64,000 nt of DNA, taken from the NCBI RefSeq assembly GCF_965263005.1, contig NZ_OZ253579.1:3906001-3970000 (forward strand), read 5' to 3'. The translations under genes and the position numbers were made by a program. Positions 50,127 through 59,514 of the stretch are shown piece after piece. This DNA is from Rariloculus sp965263005. GTDB lineage: Bacteria > Pseudomonadota > Gammaproteobacteria > Steroidobacterales > Rariloculaceae. A model generated the notes under the pieces. It ran no database searches, had not been told where the DNA came from, and saw nothing but the letters and a program-made list of their open reading frames with translations. Every line of letters starts with the position of its first letter. Within the stretch, counting starts at the first letter, position 1.

Positions 50127-50731
50127 CTGAATTCCCCTCCCATTGAGAATGTTACGGATCCCGATAAACTTCCTCCGAAGCGAAAGCGCTGCCACTTCAC
50201 GCCCGCGTATCCCACTTCGAAATCAGCGGTTTACGTGCGAGGCGCTTGCACGCGAGGCGTCTGCGTGCGCGGCGTCATCGTTTCAGATCGGTTCCGCCTG
50301 AAATAAACCTGAACATCATATAATAAATGTGCAATTTTTTTTACACGTATAACGTAGTTTTTTACATCAATGCTCCGCGGCGTCCGCGGCCTGCTCAAGC
50401 ACGTGTCAGCGAATGCTCGGGCGGGGATGCTGTCGTTCTTTTTTAGCAGGCGTGGCCGGCGGCCAGCCCGAAACTGCCATGGCTGATCACGCCAACTAGT
50501 TGTTATTTCGGGGTTATTTTAAGTCATCAGGGTACGCGCGGCCGGGTATGATACAGCCGAGCACCGGCCGACTTGAGAGTGCGTACCTGAACGAAACCGC
50601 CGACAACCGGGCGGTTGCCGACGGCCTCGCAAGTCTCAAGCGGCCTCGGGAGCCTCTAACGGTCGTGCAGGCTCATGACAGCCTGCGAAGCGACGTGCGG
50701 CTGCCCGGGGACGGTCTCCTGACGCCGCGGC
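50127..50731. other. promoter-bearing intergenic region
   Basis: The part nearest the receptor contains imperfect repeats of GCGAGGCGCTTGCACGCG (50236-50280) and then a strongly AT-rich block (50300-50370, with TATAATAAATG and long A/T runs), the likely promoter of the receptor gene. The rest carries no recognisable gene. Confidence 0.45.
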
Positions 50732-51418
50732 TCAGTCCGTGGCGAAGCAGTACAGCAGGCCTGCGCCGCCCGTGGCGACCAGATTCGCCTGGCTGCAGCC
50801 GCGCGACGGATGCGCCGTGGCCCACGGCGACAGACCCGGTTGCAGGCTGCGGCGGTCGTGATGGCCGAGCATCGCGGTGCCGCTACCGTCGGCGTTCGAC
50901 ATCCAGTTGCCACAGGTCATGTCGTCGCCCTCGGGGAACGCCATGCCGTCGGCCTGCGAGCCCGTGAGGATATCGTGCTGGACCGGAGCCGGCTGCTCGG
51001 CCGGCGGGATGGCTGTTCCGTCGTCCTGCAGGTGAACATAGCCGATCATCTCGCCGTTCTCGTCGAGCCCCGTTTCGTGGTTGATGTTCACTTCATCCTG
51101 GTGCAGCTCGTCGACGTTGGCTGCGATCATGACACCACTGGCGTTGTACCAGGGACCCGAGCCGATCCTGTCGCGTGCATTGACGGCATCCGGGCCCTGG
51201 GTGCTCAGGTAGGCCGCCCATGTTCGGTCGCCCGCACCCGCTGCCGCCGCTCGTTCCTGACATATCCCGTCAGCACCCGCGAGACCGCCGAGGTTCGCGC
51301 CGTCGCCCGATCCCGTGCTCGTGATGAAAAAGCTCATTTCCTGAGCGATCGCCGACGAACCCGCGCCGAGCGCGATGGCTGCCGTTATCAGTGCCGCTGT
51401 ACGTTTAATGGATTTCAT
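50732..51418 (-). CDS. secreted DUF1554-like protein
   Basis: A 228-residue exported protein. The signal peptide is AALITAAIALGAGSSAIAQ. The mature part begins MSFFITSTGSGDGANLGGLA, GADGICQERAAAAGAGDRTW, AAYLSTQG, the DUF1554 pattern (F-TS-----NLGGL-GAD--C---A---G), and ends GLLYCFA. Cysteines at four spaced positions suggest disulfides. The family occurs in leptospires and environmental proteobacteria; function unknown, with a C-type-lectin-like fold as a possibility. Confidence 0.65.
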   Translation of the reverse strand: MKSIKRTAALITAAIALGAGSSAIAQEMSFFITSTGSGDGANLGGLAGADGICQERAAAAGAGDRTWAAYLSTQGPDAVNARDRIGSGPWYNASGVMIAANVDELHQDEVNINHETGLDENGEMIGYVHLQDDGTAIPPAEQPAPVQHDILTGSQADGMAFPEGDDMTCGNWMSNADGSGTAMLGHHDRRSLQPGLSPWATAHPSRGCSQANLVATGGAGLLYCFATD

Positions 51419-51481
51419 TTTCTTTATTCCCCCCTTGTCGGAGTCATTCCAGTGACGGTCGTGAACATAGCACATCATCAC

Positions 51482-52558
51482 CTAAGCCACGCACTCCGCC
51501 GCACGATTCCGGGCCAGCCAGCCATCCACGAGCTGAACGGTCCGGTCGACGCTGTCCGACTGCATGTTCCTGGATGCCGCCAGAGCCTGCACGAGCTTGT
51601 CGACACGCTCGATATAGGGCGCACCTGCGGCGAGGGCGCGGGCAGCCGATGACGGTTTTCTCAACGACAGGGCCGCATTGGCGTACTTCTCGAACGGGAC
51701 GAGGTCGTTGCGGTCCGCCCCAAGCTCGACGCACAGATCCTGCACCCGGTTGTAGACGGCCTTCGAGACGTCGAGATCGGAATGGACCGCCTCCCTGATC
51801 GGAATCATCCCGTCCTCCTGCACGCAGCGGTAGTTGCCGGCAAGCAGCATCGACCACTTGGCGAGCGGCACAAAAACCGAATCGTGCACGCGCAGCTTCA
51901 CCGGCAACTCGACCTCGGAGCCGCCGACGTCGTAGCGGATACTGCGTATATCGTCTTCCAGTTGCCGCAGGATCGCGGTGTCGTCGTCCGATTCGAACCG
52001 GGCTGCCTTGAAGTTCGTGGGCAGACCCACCTGGAGGACGTTGACTTTCTCCTCGGGGGGGCGAAACGCCTGCGGATCGGGACTGCACAAGGTGATCGAC
52101 GACGGGTCCACGTTGTCCCAGACCGAGGCGTCGGTATAACAATCCCGGATCGCATCGCCATCGATCGCCGGGATGCGCCTGAGATAGCTCAGCGGCGGCA
52201 TGTTCATGATCGACATGCACGGCTTGCCCGAAGCGCCGACCCGGTTCAGGAGTGTCTTGACCGCGTCGACGCGGTACTGGGGTTCCTGCATGGCGAGCAC
52301 CACGAGATCGTAATCGGACGGATTCGCATCCCCGGGCGCGCCGGCCGAGACAGTGCCCGGCATGGCCTTCGTGTTCAATTCGACCGGCCCTTCGAGCCCG
52401 CGCACGGGCAGACGCACGATCGCGCCTTCGGCATTGATGAGCTCCGCTTCCTGCGGCAGGCAGACAAGGTGGGCGCAATGCCCTGCGAGGGCCGCCTTGG
52501 CGCCGAGCAGCGAACCGTAGGATGCGCCAAGAAAGAGGATGTTGTGCTTGTCAGCCAT
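51482..52558 (-). CDS. ketopantoate-reductase-like dehydrogenase
   Basis: A 358-residue ApbA/PanE-type protein. The N-terminus is a nucleotide-binding fold (KHNILFLGASYGSLLGAKAA), followed by YDLVVLAMQEPQYRVDAVKT, and a helical C-terminal domain with the characteristic lysine region (VFVPLAKWSMLLAGNYRCVQ). The GASYGSLLG loop departs from the usual GaGaiG, so cofactor use is uncertain. It probably acts on an intermediate of the neighbouring pathway. It follows the PQQ alcohol dehydrogenase gene on the same strand. Confidence 0.7.
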   Translation of the reverse strand: MADKHNILFLGASYGSLLGAKAALAGHCAHLVCLPQEAELINAEGAIVRLPVRGLEGPVELNTKAMPGTVSAGAPGDANPSDYDLVVLAMQEPQYRVDAVKTLLNRVGASGKPCMSIMNMPPLSYLRRIPAIDGDAIRDCYTDASVWDNVDPSSITLCSPDPQAFRPPEEKVNVLQVGLPTNFKAARFESDDDTAILRQLEDDIRSIRYDVGGSEVELPVKLRVHDSVFVPLAKWSMLLAGNYRCVQEDGMIPIREAVHSDLDVSKAVYNRVQDLCVELGADRNDLVPFEKYANAALSLRKPSSAARALAAGAPYIERVDKLVQALAASRNMQSDSVDRTVQLVDGWLARNRAAECVA

Positions 52559-52674
52559 GCTTTGCTCCGTGACGGATCGAATCGTCGACCGCTCCGGCGG
52601 CCGCGGCGAATGATCACATGTATCGGCTCGCGCCCTCAACAGCGCTGCGGCCGCTCGAACCGCGCGCGGCGCCC

Positions 52675-54753
52675 CTACGGCGGCGGCGCCAACTCCTCCA
52701 GGAGATACGCGCTGACATCGAGTATCTGCTGCGCCGTCAGCGCCGCGCCGAACGGCGGCATGTCGTTGATGCCATTGCCGACGATCGCTCTGACCGTGTC
52801 GATCTCGCCGAGCGCGTCGAGCGGCGCGCCGCCGCCGTGTCCGCCGCGGCCGTCGTCACCGTGACACGGCAGGCAGGTCTGACGGTAGAGGTCCGCCCCG
52901 CGTGCGAGGTCAGGCTCCGCAAGCGGCCCGGTATCCATCGACAGTTGCGGCAGCAGCGGCGTGTCTCCCGGGCTCGCAGGCTCGAGCGTCCCGTTCAACG
53001 AGAAGAGCCAGACACTGTCGCCGCGCGGCGAGCCGATGAGCGCGTTGCCCGCGGACAGGGTCACGACGTATTGCTCGCCCTCGTGCCCGAACACGGCAGG
53101 CGGCGTGTTCATGCCGGCGCCCGTCTGAAACTCCCATAGCTGCATGCCCGTATCGGAATCGAGCGCGATGATGCGGCCGTCGTTGCGTCCCGTGAATACG
53201 AGCCCGCCGGCCGTAGCGACCGAGCCGCTGTAGCACTGGTCGGGCCATTGTGTGCGCCAGACGGCCGTGTTGGTCTTGACGTCCATGGCCACGAACTGTC
53301 CGAGGCGCGGCAGCGGCGGCCTGCCGGAGCTCCCGCCCGTCCACGACTCGCTGTGGATCGGCGTTTCGAGTTCGTAATGACCCCCGCTGAACGTCCCGGG
53401 AAAATCCGACGCACACACGAAGAGCGTCTCGCGCACCGGGTCGTAGGAATTCGGCGGCCAGCTCGCGCCGCCCCAGATACTCGGCCGTGCGATCACGGGC
53501 TCGGGGCCGTAGAACGGCGTGAAGATGCGGCCCTGATTGATGAGTTCGAAACCGAGTGGTGCCACGTCCACCGATTGCGGCACGACCGGCTCGCCGAGCG
53601 GATACGGTTGCGTCGCGGCCGTCGCCTGGCGTGGCTCCTGCGGCACGGGCCGCTCCTCGATGCCGATCAGGGGCTCGCCGGTCTCGCGATCGAGAAAATA
53701 GGCGAAGCCGGTCTTGCCGACCTCGACGATGCCCTTGCGCTCGCGGCCGTCGATCACGGCGTCGAAGAGCAGGACCGGATTGCTCGCGTCGTAGTCCCAG
53801 ATATCGTGGTGGACCTCCTGGAAATGCCAGCGGTACTCGCCGGTTCTGACGTCTATGGCCACGATCGACGCGGAGAACAGATTGTCGCCGGCCCGCATCG
53901 CGCCGTTGTAGTCGGGGCCCGCATTGCCCGTCGAGAAGTACGCCATGCCGAGTTCCGGATCGATGGCCGGCGTCTGCCAGACGGACGCACCGCCGTAGCG
54001 CCAGACGTCGCTGTCGGCAGGCCAGGTATCGTGGCCGAACTCGCCGGGGCCCGGAACCGTGTAGAAGGTCCACAGCAGCGATCCGTCATCGGCGTCGTAG
54101 GCCTTGACCTGGCCGCGAGTGCCGCGGTCGGCGCCCGCGAAACCCGTGATGATCATGCCGTCGTAGTAAACCGGCGCGCTCGTGATCGTGAAGCCGTCCT
54201 CCCACCTTTCGGTCTGCGTGATCCAGACCGGCTCGCCCGTGCGCTGATCGAGCGCGACGAGCTTCGCGTCGAGTTGACCGATGAACACCTTGCCGTCGCC
54301 GAGCGCGACACCGCGATTCGTCCAGCCGCAGCAAACCGTGTCGACGGCCGGATCGATGTTGGCCGAATACGTCCAGAGAAATTCGCCGGTCTCGACACTG
54401 ATTGCAAAGACGTCGTCGGCGCCGGTCGAAATATAGATCACGCCCTCGTGCGCCACCGGCGTCGCCTCTCCGGAGTACTTCGGATCGAGCCCGGAGCCGT
54501 TCAGGTGTGTGCGCCAGACGCCCTTGAGCCCGGCGACATTGTCGCGATCGATCTGCGTCAGCGGCACGTAGCGCTGATTGAAGATATTGCCGCCGTTCGT
54601 AAGCCAGCCGCTCTGCGGCGGCGCAACCAGCTCGGCGGCGGAAAACGCCGGCGCGAGCACAATTCCTGCGCCGTCATGCTGAGCGGACGCGAGCGGGACG
54701 CAGCCCAGGAGCACCGCGAGGGTTGCTGTCAATGTTGTCTTTCGAATCCGCAT
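52675..54753 (-). CDS. PQQ-dependent alcohol dehydrogenase with C-terminal cytochrome c
   Basis: A 692-residue quinohemoprotein. The signal peptide is followed by a propeller with PLTQIDRDNVAGLKGVWRTH, the adjacent-cysteine pair in DTVCCGWTNRGVA, FGHDTWPADSDVWRYGGASV, HHDIWDYDASNPVLL and SYDPVRETLFVCASDF. After residue 595 comes a cytochrome c domain (CLPCHGDDGRGGHG heme site, NDMPPFGAALT for the axial methionine). It is a type II alcohol dehydrogenase that passes electrons from PQQ through its own heme. All key elements are present. Confidence 0.92.
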   Translation of the reverse strand: MRIRKTTLTATLAVLLGCVPLASAQHDGAGIVLAPAFSAAELVAPPQSGWLTNGGNIFNQRYVPLTQIDRDNVAGLKGVWRTHLNGSGLDPKYSGEATPVAHEGVIYISTGADDVFAISVETGEFLWTYSANIDPAVDTVCCGWTNRGVALGDGKVFIGQLDAKLVALDQRTGEPVWITQTERWEDGFTITSAPVYYDGMIITGFAGADRGTRGQVKAYDADDGSLLWTFYTVPGPGEFGHDTWPADSDVWRYGGASVWQTPAIDPELGMAYFSTGNAGPDYNGAMRAGDNLFSASIVAIDVRTGEYRWHFQEVHHDIWDYDASNPVLLFDAVIDGRERKGIVEVGKTGFAYFLDRETGEPLIGIEERPVPQEPRQATAATQPYPLGEPVVPQSVDVAPLGFELINQGRIFTPFYGPEPVIARPSIWGGASWPPNSYDPVRETLFVCASDFPGTFSGGHYELETPIHSESWTGGSSGRPPLPRLGQFVAMDVKTNTAVWRTQWPDQCYSGSVATAGGLVFTGRNDGRIIALDSDTGMQLWEFQTGAGMNTPPAVFGHEGEQYVVTLSAGNALIGSPRGDSVWLFSLNGTLEPASPGDTPLLPQLSMDTGPLAEPDLARGADLYRQTCLPCHGDDGRGGHGGGAPLDALGEIDTVRAIVGNGINDMPPFGAALTAQQILDVSAYLLEELAPPP

Positions 54754-54891
54754 CGGTGCTGCCTCCGTATCGGTATCGCCCGTGTCTGCCTGGGCTACCT
54801 TCGTCCGTCTTTTTCCGTCTTTGTCTGTCGTTGTCCGCCTGTACCCGTCTGCTTCAGGGACCGGAGCCCGACAGGATTCGGGGACGGCCAG
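54754..54891. repeat. pyrimidine-rich simple repeat
   Basis: Between the PQQ dehydrogenase and hydrolase genes the plus strand shows degenerate CCGTCTTTTTC / CGTCTTTGTCTG / CGTTGTCCGC units (about 54807-54860). They look like a decaying microsatellite of the CCGTCTTT type. Confidence 0.5.
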
Positions 54892-55605
54892 TCATGCAGC
54901 CGCTGCCTCGAGCAGCACTTCGGTCAGCTCGTCGGGAAGATCGAGCATGAGGTCGTGGCCGCCGGCCATCGCGACGGTCTTCCAGCCATTGGCTCTGGCC
55001 TTGTCCTCGAACGGCCCGAAAGGCGAGCCTTCAACGAAATTCGTGGCGCGGATGTAGGTGACGTTCTTCACCTGGTCGATGCCGCCGGAGAGACTGATAC
55101 CCTGCTCGAACGTGGCGATCGGCTGCACGGTGCACTGCCGGTTGACCCAGTCGCGATCGTTTGCGTTCACATTGAACACTTCGGCCGGGATCGGGGGGAC
55201 CTTCCAGCCCTCGCCCGTCACGCGCGCCCCTTCCATGAGCAGGTCGAACTGGGCCTCGGGAACGTGCTGGAAGAGGCTCTCGCCGTTCCCGGGCACGAAC
55301 GCATCGAGGTAGACGAGCGCATGGATCCGGTCGGGAATGCGGTCGGCAACCCCCGCGACGACGCAACCGCCGTAGGAGTGCCCGCACAGCACCACGCCGG
55401 ACAGTTCCTCCCACTCGATGAGGTTCACCACGTCGAGGATATGCGTGTCGAGATCGATGTCCGGGGCGATCAGGTGCGAGCGGTCAGCGACGCCCGTCAA
55501 CGTGGGCGTGTAGACCTCATGTCCGTGCGTCTGCAAGGCGTTGCGAACACGCTTCCAGCACCAGCCGCCATGCCAGGCACCGTGCACGAGAACGAATGTG
55601 CTCAT
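54892..55605 (-). CDS. alpha/beta hydrolase (salicylate-esterase/hydroxynitrile-lyase-like)
   Basis: A 237-residue hydrolase. It starts STFVLVHGAWHGGWCWKRVR, the oxyanion HGAWHGGWCW motif of the MES/HNL-like subgroup. The nucleophile elbow is VVLCGHSYGGCVVAG, and the C-terminal AMAGGHDLMLDLPDELTEVL supplies the catalytic histidine. The ATG at 55605 follows AGGGAGAGC. It sits among oxidative genes and may cleave an ester or lactone intermediate. Confidence 0.88.
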   Translation of the reverse strand: MSTFVLVHGAWHGGWCWKRVRNALQTHGHEVYTPTLTGVADRSHLIAPDIDLDTHILDVVNLIEWEELSGVVLCGHSYGGCVVAGVADRIPDRIHALVYLDAFVPGNGESLFQHVPEAQFDLLMEGARVTGEGWKVPPIPAEVFNVNANDRDWVNRQCTVQPIATFEQGISLSGGIDQVKNVTYIRATNFVEGSPFGPFEDKARANGWKTVAMAGGHDLMLDLPDELTEVLLEAAAA

Positions 55606-55750
55606 GAGCTCTCCCTTTCGATATCTCCGCTGAACGCAGCTTCCGGGCTTTCGCGTCACCCAGTCCCGACGTGCATGCTAGCGCAATCGCCGAATCTTGC
55701 TAGCATTTATCGCACCGTATGAACCCTCAGCAACCTCAGGGATACGACTG

Positions 55751-56926
55751 ATGCACAAGACGAACCTTGCCGCATTGATAAGCATCGCGATCGCCGGCGC
55801 CGCGCACGCCCACCACGGGATCGCCAACTTCGACCTCAACACGGATATCGAGCTTGCCGGCGTCGTGACCGAGGTCGATTTCATGAACCCGCATTCGTGG
55901 CTCTACCTCGACGTCACGGCCGAGGACGGCACGGTGACGGCATGGCGTTGCGAGCTTCGCGGCTCGACCGTACTCAGGCGCTCCGGATGGTCCGAGGACA
56001 TGTTTCCGGCGGGCCTGGGGATCAGGATCACCGGTTCGCCGGATCGGCGCGATCCGACCACGTGCTATCTCGGCACCGCGTTCTTTCCCGACGGGCGCAG
56101 CGTCGACCGCTACGGCCAGCTCACCGAACCCGTGCGCGAGGTTCCGGCCGACCGGCAGCTCCGGCTCGCCAACGGCGATCCGAACATCGCCGGCGACTGG
56201 GCGGCCGAGCAGCTCGTGATGACGGATCCGCGCGGGCAGAGCGGCACGCTCGTGCCGATCAGCGTCGCCGAGCAACTCGAACCCGGCGTACTGCCGGCGG
56301 GCGTGACGGCGTTTCCCGGCGCGCGCGGCACGGACATCTCCTTTGCGGACGATCCGGTCGAAGCCTTCTGGAACGAGCGGCCGAGTGCGATGCCGCTTAC
56401 AGAGGCCGGCGCGGCCGCGATCGCGGAGTTCGACGGCTCGTCGACCGACAACCCGCGGCTGCGCTGCGAACCGACGAACGTCCTGTTCGACTGGACGTTC
56501 GAGGCGGACGTGAACCGCATTGTCCAGAGCCAGACCGAAATCAGGATCCTCTACGGCTCGATGGGCATCGAGAGGGTCATCAATCTGGAGGCAACCGGGC
56601 ATCCGGCGGACATCGAACCGAGTGTTGCCGGCCACTCGATCGGCCGTTGGGAGGACGACGTACTCATCGTCGATACGGTCGGGTTCCCGCCCGGCATCCT
56701 GTCGGCCGACGGGCGCATACCTCACAGCGACGAGTTGCACGTCGTGGAGCGGTTCTCGCTCGATACCGGAACGATGGCGCTGTCGCGCGACTATGTCGCC
56801 ACGGATCCGCTGTATGTCGTCGGCGAGTTCGCCGGCAACGATGTCGTGCTGATCTCCGATCTGCCTTACACCGGCACCACTGAGTGCGAGGACCGCACCT
56901 ACGTCGATACGCCGGCGCCCCAGTGA
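55751..56926 (+). CDS. DUF6152-family periplasmic protein
   Basis: A 391-residue exported protein. The signal peptide ends AGAAHAHHG. The N-terminal domain (GVVTEVDFMNPHSWLYLDVT, AWRCELRGSTVLRRSGWSED, FPAGLGIRITGSPDRRDPTT) is DUF6152. The C-terminal half (RCEPTNVLFDWTFEADVNRI, GHSIGRWEDDVLIVDTVGFP, HVVERFSLDTGTMALSRDYV) is typical of the longer members. Such genes recur near TonB receptors and PQQ dehydrogenases in marine gammaproteobacteria; function unknown. It is divergent from the hydrolase gene. Confidence 0.82.
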   Translation: MHKTNLAALISIAIAGAAHAHHGIANFDLNTDIELAGVVTEVDFMNPHSWLYLDVTAEDGTVTAWRCELRGSTVLRRSGWSEDMFPAGLGIRITGSPDRRDPTTCYLGTAFFPDGRSVDRYGQLTEPVREVPADRQLRLANGDPNIAGDWAAEQLVMTDPRGQSGTLVPISVAEQLEPGVLPAGVTAFPGARGTDISFADDPVEAFWNERPSAMPLTEAGAAAIAEFDGSSTDNPRLRCEPTNVLFDWTFEADVNRIVQSQTEIRILYGSMGIERVINLEATGHPADIEPSVAGHSIGRWEDDVLIVDTVGFPPGILSADGRIPHSDELHVVERFSLDTGTMALSRDYVATDPLYVVGEFAGNDVVLISDLPYTGTTECEDRTYVDTPAPQ

Positions 56927-56941
56927 TTACGGGGAGCCTGG

Positions 56942-57241
56942 CTATGCCGAGAGCAACTGACCGACCACGGCGGCCAATGTGGACATGTTCAGTGCGGCCA
57001 GCAGACCAACTGCCCATTTGACGGCGACGAGTTCCGATCGCACCCCGGCGAGTTCCGATCGCATTCCGACAAATTCGGCGCGCAGACCCGAAAATTCGGA
57101 ACGCAGACCCGAAAACTCACTTTTCTTGGCCACGTCGCCGTGCCCCGTGCGGATTGCCGTTGCGACAGCTTCCGCCTGGTTCTGCGCGAACCCGGCGGCT
57201 TGCAGGTCTTTGACGATGCGCAAGGAATCGAACGTGGCCAT
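56942..57241 (-). CDS. DUF1640-like coiled-coil membrane protein
   Basis: A 99-residue protein. The start MATFDSLRIVKDLQAAGFAQ, NQAEAVATAI is a DUF1640/CCDC90-type N-terminus. It is followed by five heptads (SEFSGLR twice, AEFVGMR, SELAGVR, SELVAVK) and a C-terminal membrane segment (WAVGLLAALNMSTLAAVVGQ). The heptads come from 21-bp units. The architecture mirrors the small coiled-coil family at 11.7-23.5 kb, but the membrane segment is at the other end and the tail is unrelated. Confidence 0.72.
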   Translation of the reverse strand: MATFDSLRIVKDLQAAGFAQNQAEAVATAIRTGHGDVAKKSEFSGLRSEFSGLRAEFVGMRSELAGVRSELVAVKWAVGLLAALNMSTLAAVVGQLLSA

Positions 57242-57317
57242 TCGCCCAGTATAAGCACTTCGGGCGCCTTGCCAAGTCGAAAATGCGCGTGCAACACGGC
57301 GTTTCACCGACGACCGA

Positions 57318-57932
57318 TCACCCGGATGGCAAGACCAGGTCGCCGGTGGCAATGCGTTGCAGCACCTCGACGAGGAAAGGCCGCTCGCTGCGCTGCACCC
57401 GCTCCGCGAGCGAGTTCACGACGTCGCCGGGCTTGACCGGGACCTCGCGTTGCGCGAGCACCCGGCCGGTGTCGTAATCGCCGTCGACGAGGTGCACGGA
57501 GATGCCCGTCGCGGCGTCTCCACTTGCAAGCACCGCGGCGTGGATGTTCGCGCCATACATGCCCTGGCCGCCGAACTTCGGCAGCAGCGCGGGATGGGTA
57601 TTGACCATGCGGCCGGAGAATGCGCGCAAGGTGCGCGGTCCGATCTTTTTCATGTAGCCCGCGAGCAGCACGAGATCGATCTCATGCGCCACCAGCGCAT
57701 CGCGGATCGCCCTGTCGAGGCTCCCGGGATCCGGATGCGTCAGCCCGCTCAGATGCATGAACGGTATCCCGTGCCGCTCGGCGCGCCGCGCCGCTCCCGA
57801 GCCGCTGTTGTTGCCGATCGCGGCGACGACGGAGGCTTGCAACTCACCGCCCTCGCAAGCATCGATGACGGCCTGCAGCGTCGTGCCCTCGCCGGACGCG
57901 AGCACCCCCATCCTCAGTAATGCGTCGCTCAT
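57318..57932 (-). CDS. purN: phosphoribosylglycinamide formyltransferase
   Basis: A 204-residue GART enzyme of purine synthesis transferring a formyl group from 10-formyl-THF. It has MGVLASGEGTTLQAVIDAC, VVAAIGNNSGSGAARRAERH, DLVLLAGYMKKIGPRTLRAF, NTHPALLPKFGGQGMYG and HLVDGDYDTGRVLAQREVPV. The catalytic N, H and D are present. GNNSGSGA is the form found in GART proteins that lack the SN-SxA motif. PurM is not nearby. Confidence 0.93.
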   Translation of the reverse strand: MSDALLRMGVLASGEGTTLQAVIDACEGGELQASVVAAIGNNSGSGAARRAERHGIPFMHLSGLTHPDPGSLDRAIRDALVAHEIDLVLLAGYMKKIGPRTLRAFSGRMVNTHPALLPKFGGQGMYGANIHAAVLASGDAATGISVHLVDGDYDTGRVLAQREVPVKPGDVVNSLAERVQRSERPFLVEVLQRIATGDLVLPSG

Positions 57933-58008
57933 GATGCCGATGCTTCGGGGCCGAAGCGGCAACGATCCGCGGGCCTGAAGCGCCTGGCGCCGTTGCCGAA
58001 CGCGCGAA

Positions 58009-59514
58009 TCAAGGCGTGACGAGCGGCGGAATCAGGCCGCGATGAAACAGGTAGGCAACGACGTAGGCGATCGGGGCGATCACGACGACGAGCGCCACGG
58101 CGTAGAGCAGCGCAAGCCGCCCCATTCCCTTGAGCTTCGAAAAATCGGTCATGACCCCCATGCTGACGAAGGTCAGCAGGAACATCAGATGGCGCATCGG
58201 GCTCTGGACCGTGTTGGCGCCGACCTCGGCCGCGTCGATATGGCCGGGGAACCACGCGGCAAGCGCCACGTACCCCAGCCACGCGACGAAATAGCCGATG
58301 ACGAACTTCGGAAAGCGGAACCAGATTTCCGCCGGACTGATCGACACCTGGCCGGGACGCCGGTCGACCTTGTAGACCCACAGGATCGCGAGCACGAACG
58401 CCCAGACGCCGATAAACACATCGATCCAGATCTTCGTGAGCAGCGCCGCACTCAGGATCCAGCCCTCTTCCCATTCCTCGCCGGTCGCCTGCAGATGTGC
58501 GCCGATCATGAGCTCGTCGAGCAGCGCGCCCGCCGCGGCGTCGGCGCCGTCGGTCTTGACCGTCATGCCCATCGCGGCGCCGTTGACAATCGGCTCGTCG
58601 GGCGCGAACGCAACATAGGCGCCGGGCAGGATGATGAGTTCGAACATCGCGAAAATCACGACGAGCATCGACACGGTGACGGGAACGATCGGTTTGGCGC
58701 GGATGGCGCCGGCCGTTGCGATCGCCGCCGATACACCGCAGATCGAGATGCCTGAGGCGAGCACGGCCGAAGCATCCCGCCGGAGTTTGAACACGCGCCG
58801 CGCCAGCGCATAGACGATCGGCCAGAACAGCAGGTACGCGACGAAGGTTGCGGCAGCACCCGTGAGGATCAGGTCGAGCGCAAAGCTCGTCGCATCGACG
58901 GTCATCACGCCGAGCTTGATGCCGAGGAAGACGATTGCGGTCTTGATGAACCACTCCGGTTTCGCCGCTTCCTTCAGAAACGCGGCAAACCCCTTGGCGA
59001 AGTTGCCGATAAGGAGACCCGCAATGAGCGCAAGCAGATAGGCGGCGCCGTCGCCGAGCTGCAGCCCCCAGCCGAGATCGTTTTCGAGATAAGCGTTGCG
59101 GCCGTTCTGCGCGGCGTCGATCGTCGCCAGATGCATTTCATTGCCGACGAGCCAGCAGGCCCAGGTCAGGATGAACAGCACCGTGAATCCCGAGACGAAG
59201 CGCTTGATGTCGAGTCCCTGAAACCAGGCGCCGATGCTCAGCAGTCCCGTGAACACCACGTAAGTCGCAAGCAGGAGCGCAAGCGGATGCCACCCACCGT
59301 ACGCGGCGCCCGCCGGCCGCAGTATCCCGGCCCAGGCGAACTCAGACGTGAGATTCGTCCACTCCCAGGCCCGCGGCCGCGCCATCCAGCCGACGGGATC
59401 GAAGCCCCAGATCGAGATCAGGCTCACGGCAAACAGGAAGAGGCCGAGCCACACGGCCCACCAGTCCTCCGTCGACGCCATGCCGCTGTACCACCGCCGA
59501 TTCGTGGTCGTCAT
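58009..59514 (-). CDS. YeiH/UPF0324-family putative sulfate exporter
   Basis: A 501-residue membrane protein with about twelve helices. The YeiH core is visible (IAGLLIGNFAKG, WFIKTAIVFLGIKLGVMTVD, VLASGISICGVSAAIATAGA, FLLTFVSMGVMTDFSKLKGM). It is longer than E. coli YeiH (about 350) because of an extra N-terminal 130 residues with three helices and a loop around residues 320-360. Its ATG overlaps the stop of a small upstream gene (ATGA). The substrate is not known with certainty for the family. Confidence 0.82.
   Translation of the reverse strand: MTTTNRRWYSGMASTEDWWAVWLGLFLFAVSLISIWGFDPVGWMARPRAWEWTNLTSEFAWAGILRPAGAAYGGWHPLALLLATYVVFTGLLSIGAWFQGLDIKRFVSGFTVLFILTWACWLVGNEMHLATIDAAQNGRNAYLENDLGWGLQLGDGAAYLLALIAGLLIGNFAKGFAAFLKEAAKPEWFIKTAIVFLGIKLGVMTVDATSFALDLILTGAAATFVAYLLFWPIVYALARRVFKLRRDASAVLASGISICGVSAAIATAGAIRAKPIVPVTVSMLVVIFAMFELIILPGAYVAFAPDEPIVNGAAMGMTVKTDGADAAAGALLDELMIGAHLQATGEEWEEGWILSAALLTKIWIDVFIGVWAFVLAILWVYKVDRRPGQVSISPAEIWFRFPKFVIGYFVAWLGYVALAAWFPGHIDAAEVGANTVQSPMRHLMFLLTFVSMGVMTDFSKLKGMGRLALLYAVALVVVIAPIAYVVAYLFHRGLIPPLVTP

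Noticed and set aside
53248..55722. An 824-codon open frame antisense to the PQQ dehydrogenase and hydrolase genes
   Set aside because: It spans two well-supported genes and their gap, shows no domain and is arginine- and alanine-rich as antisense frames are.
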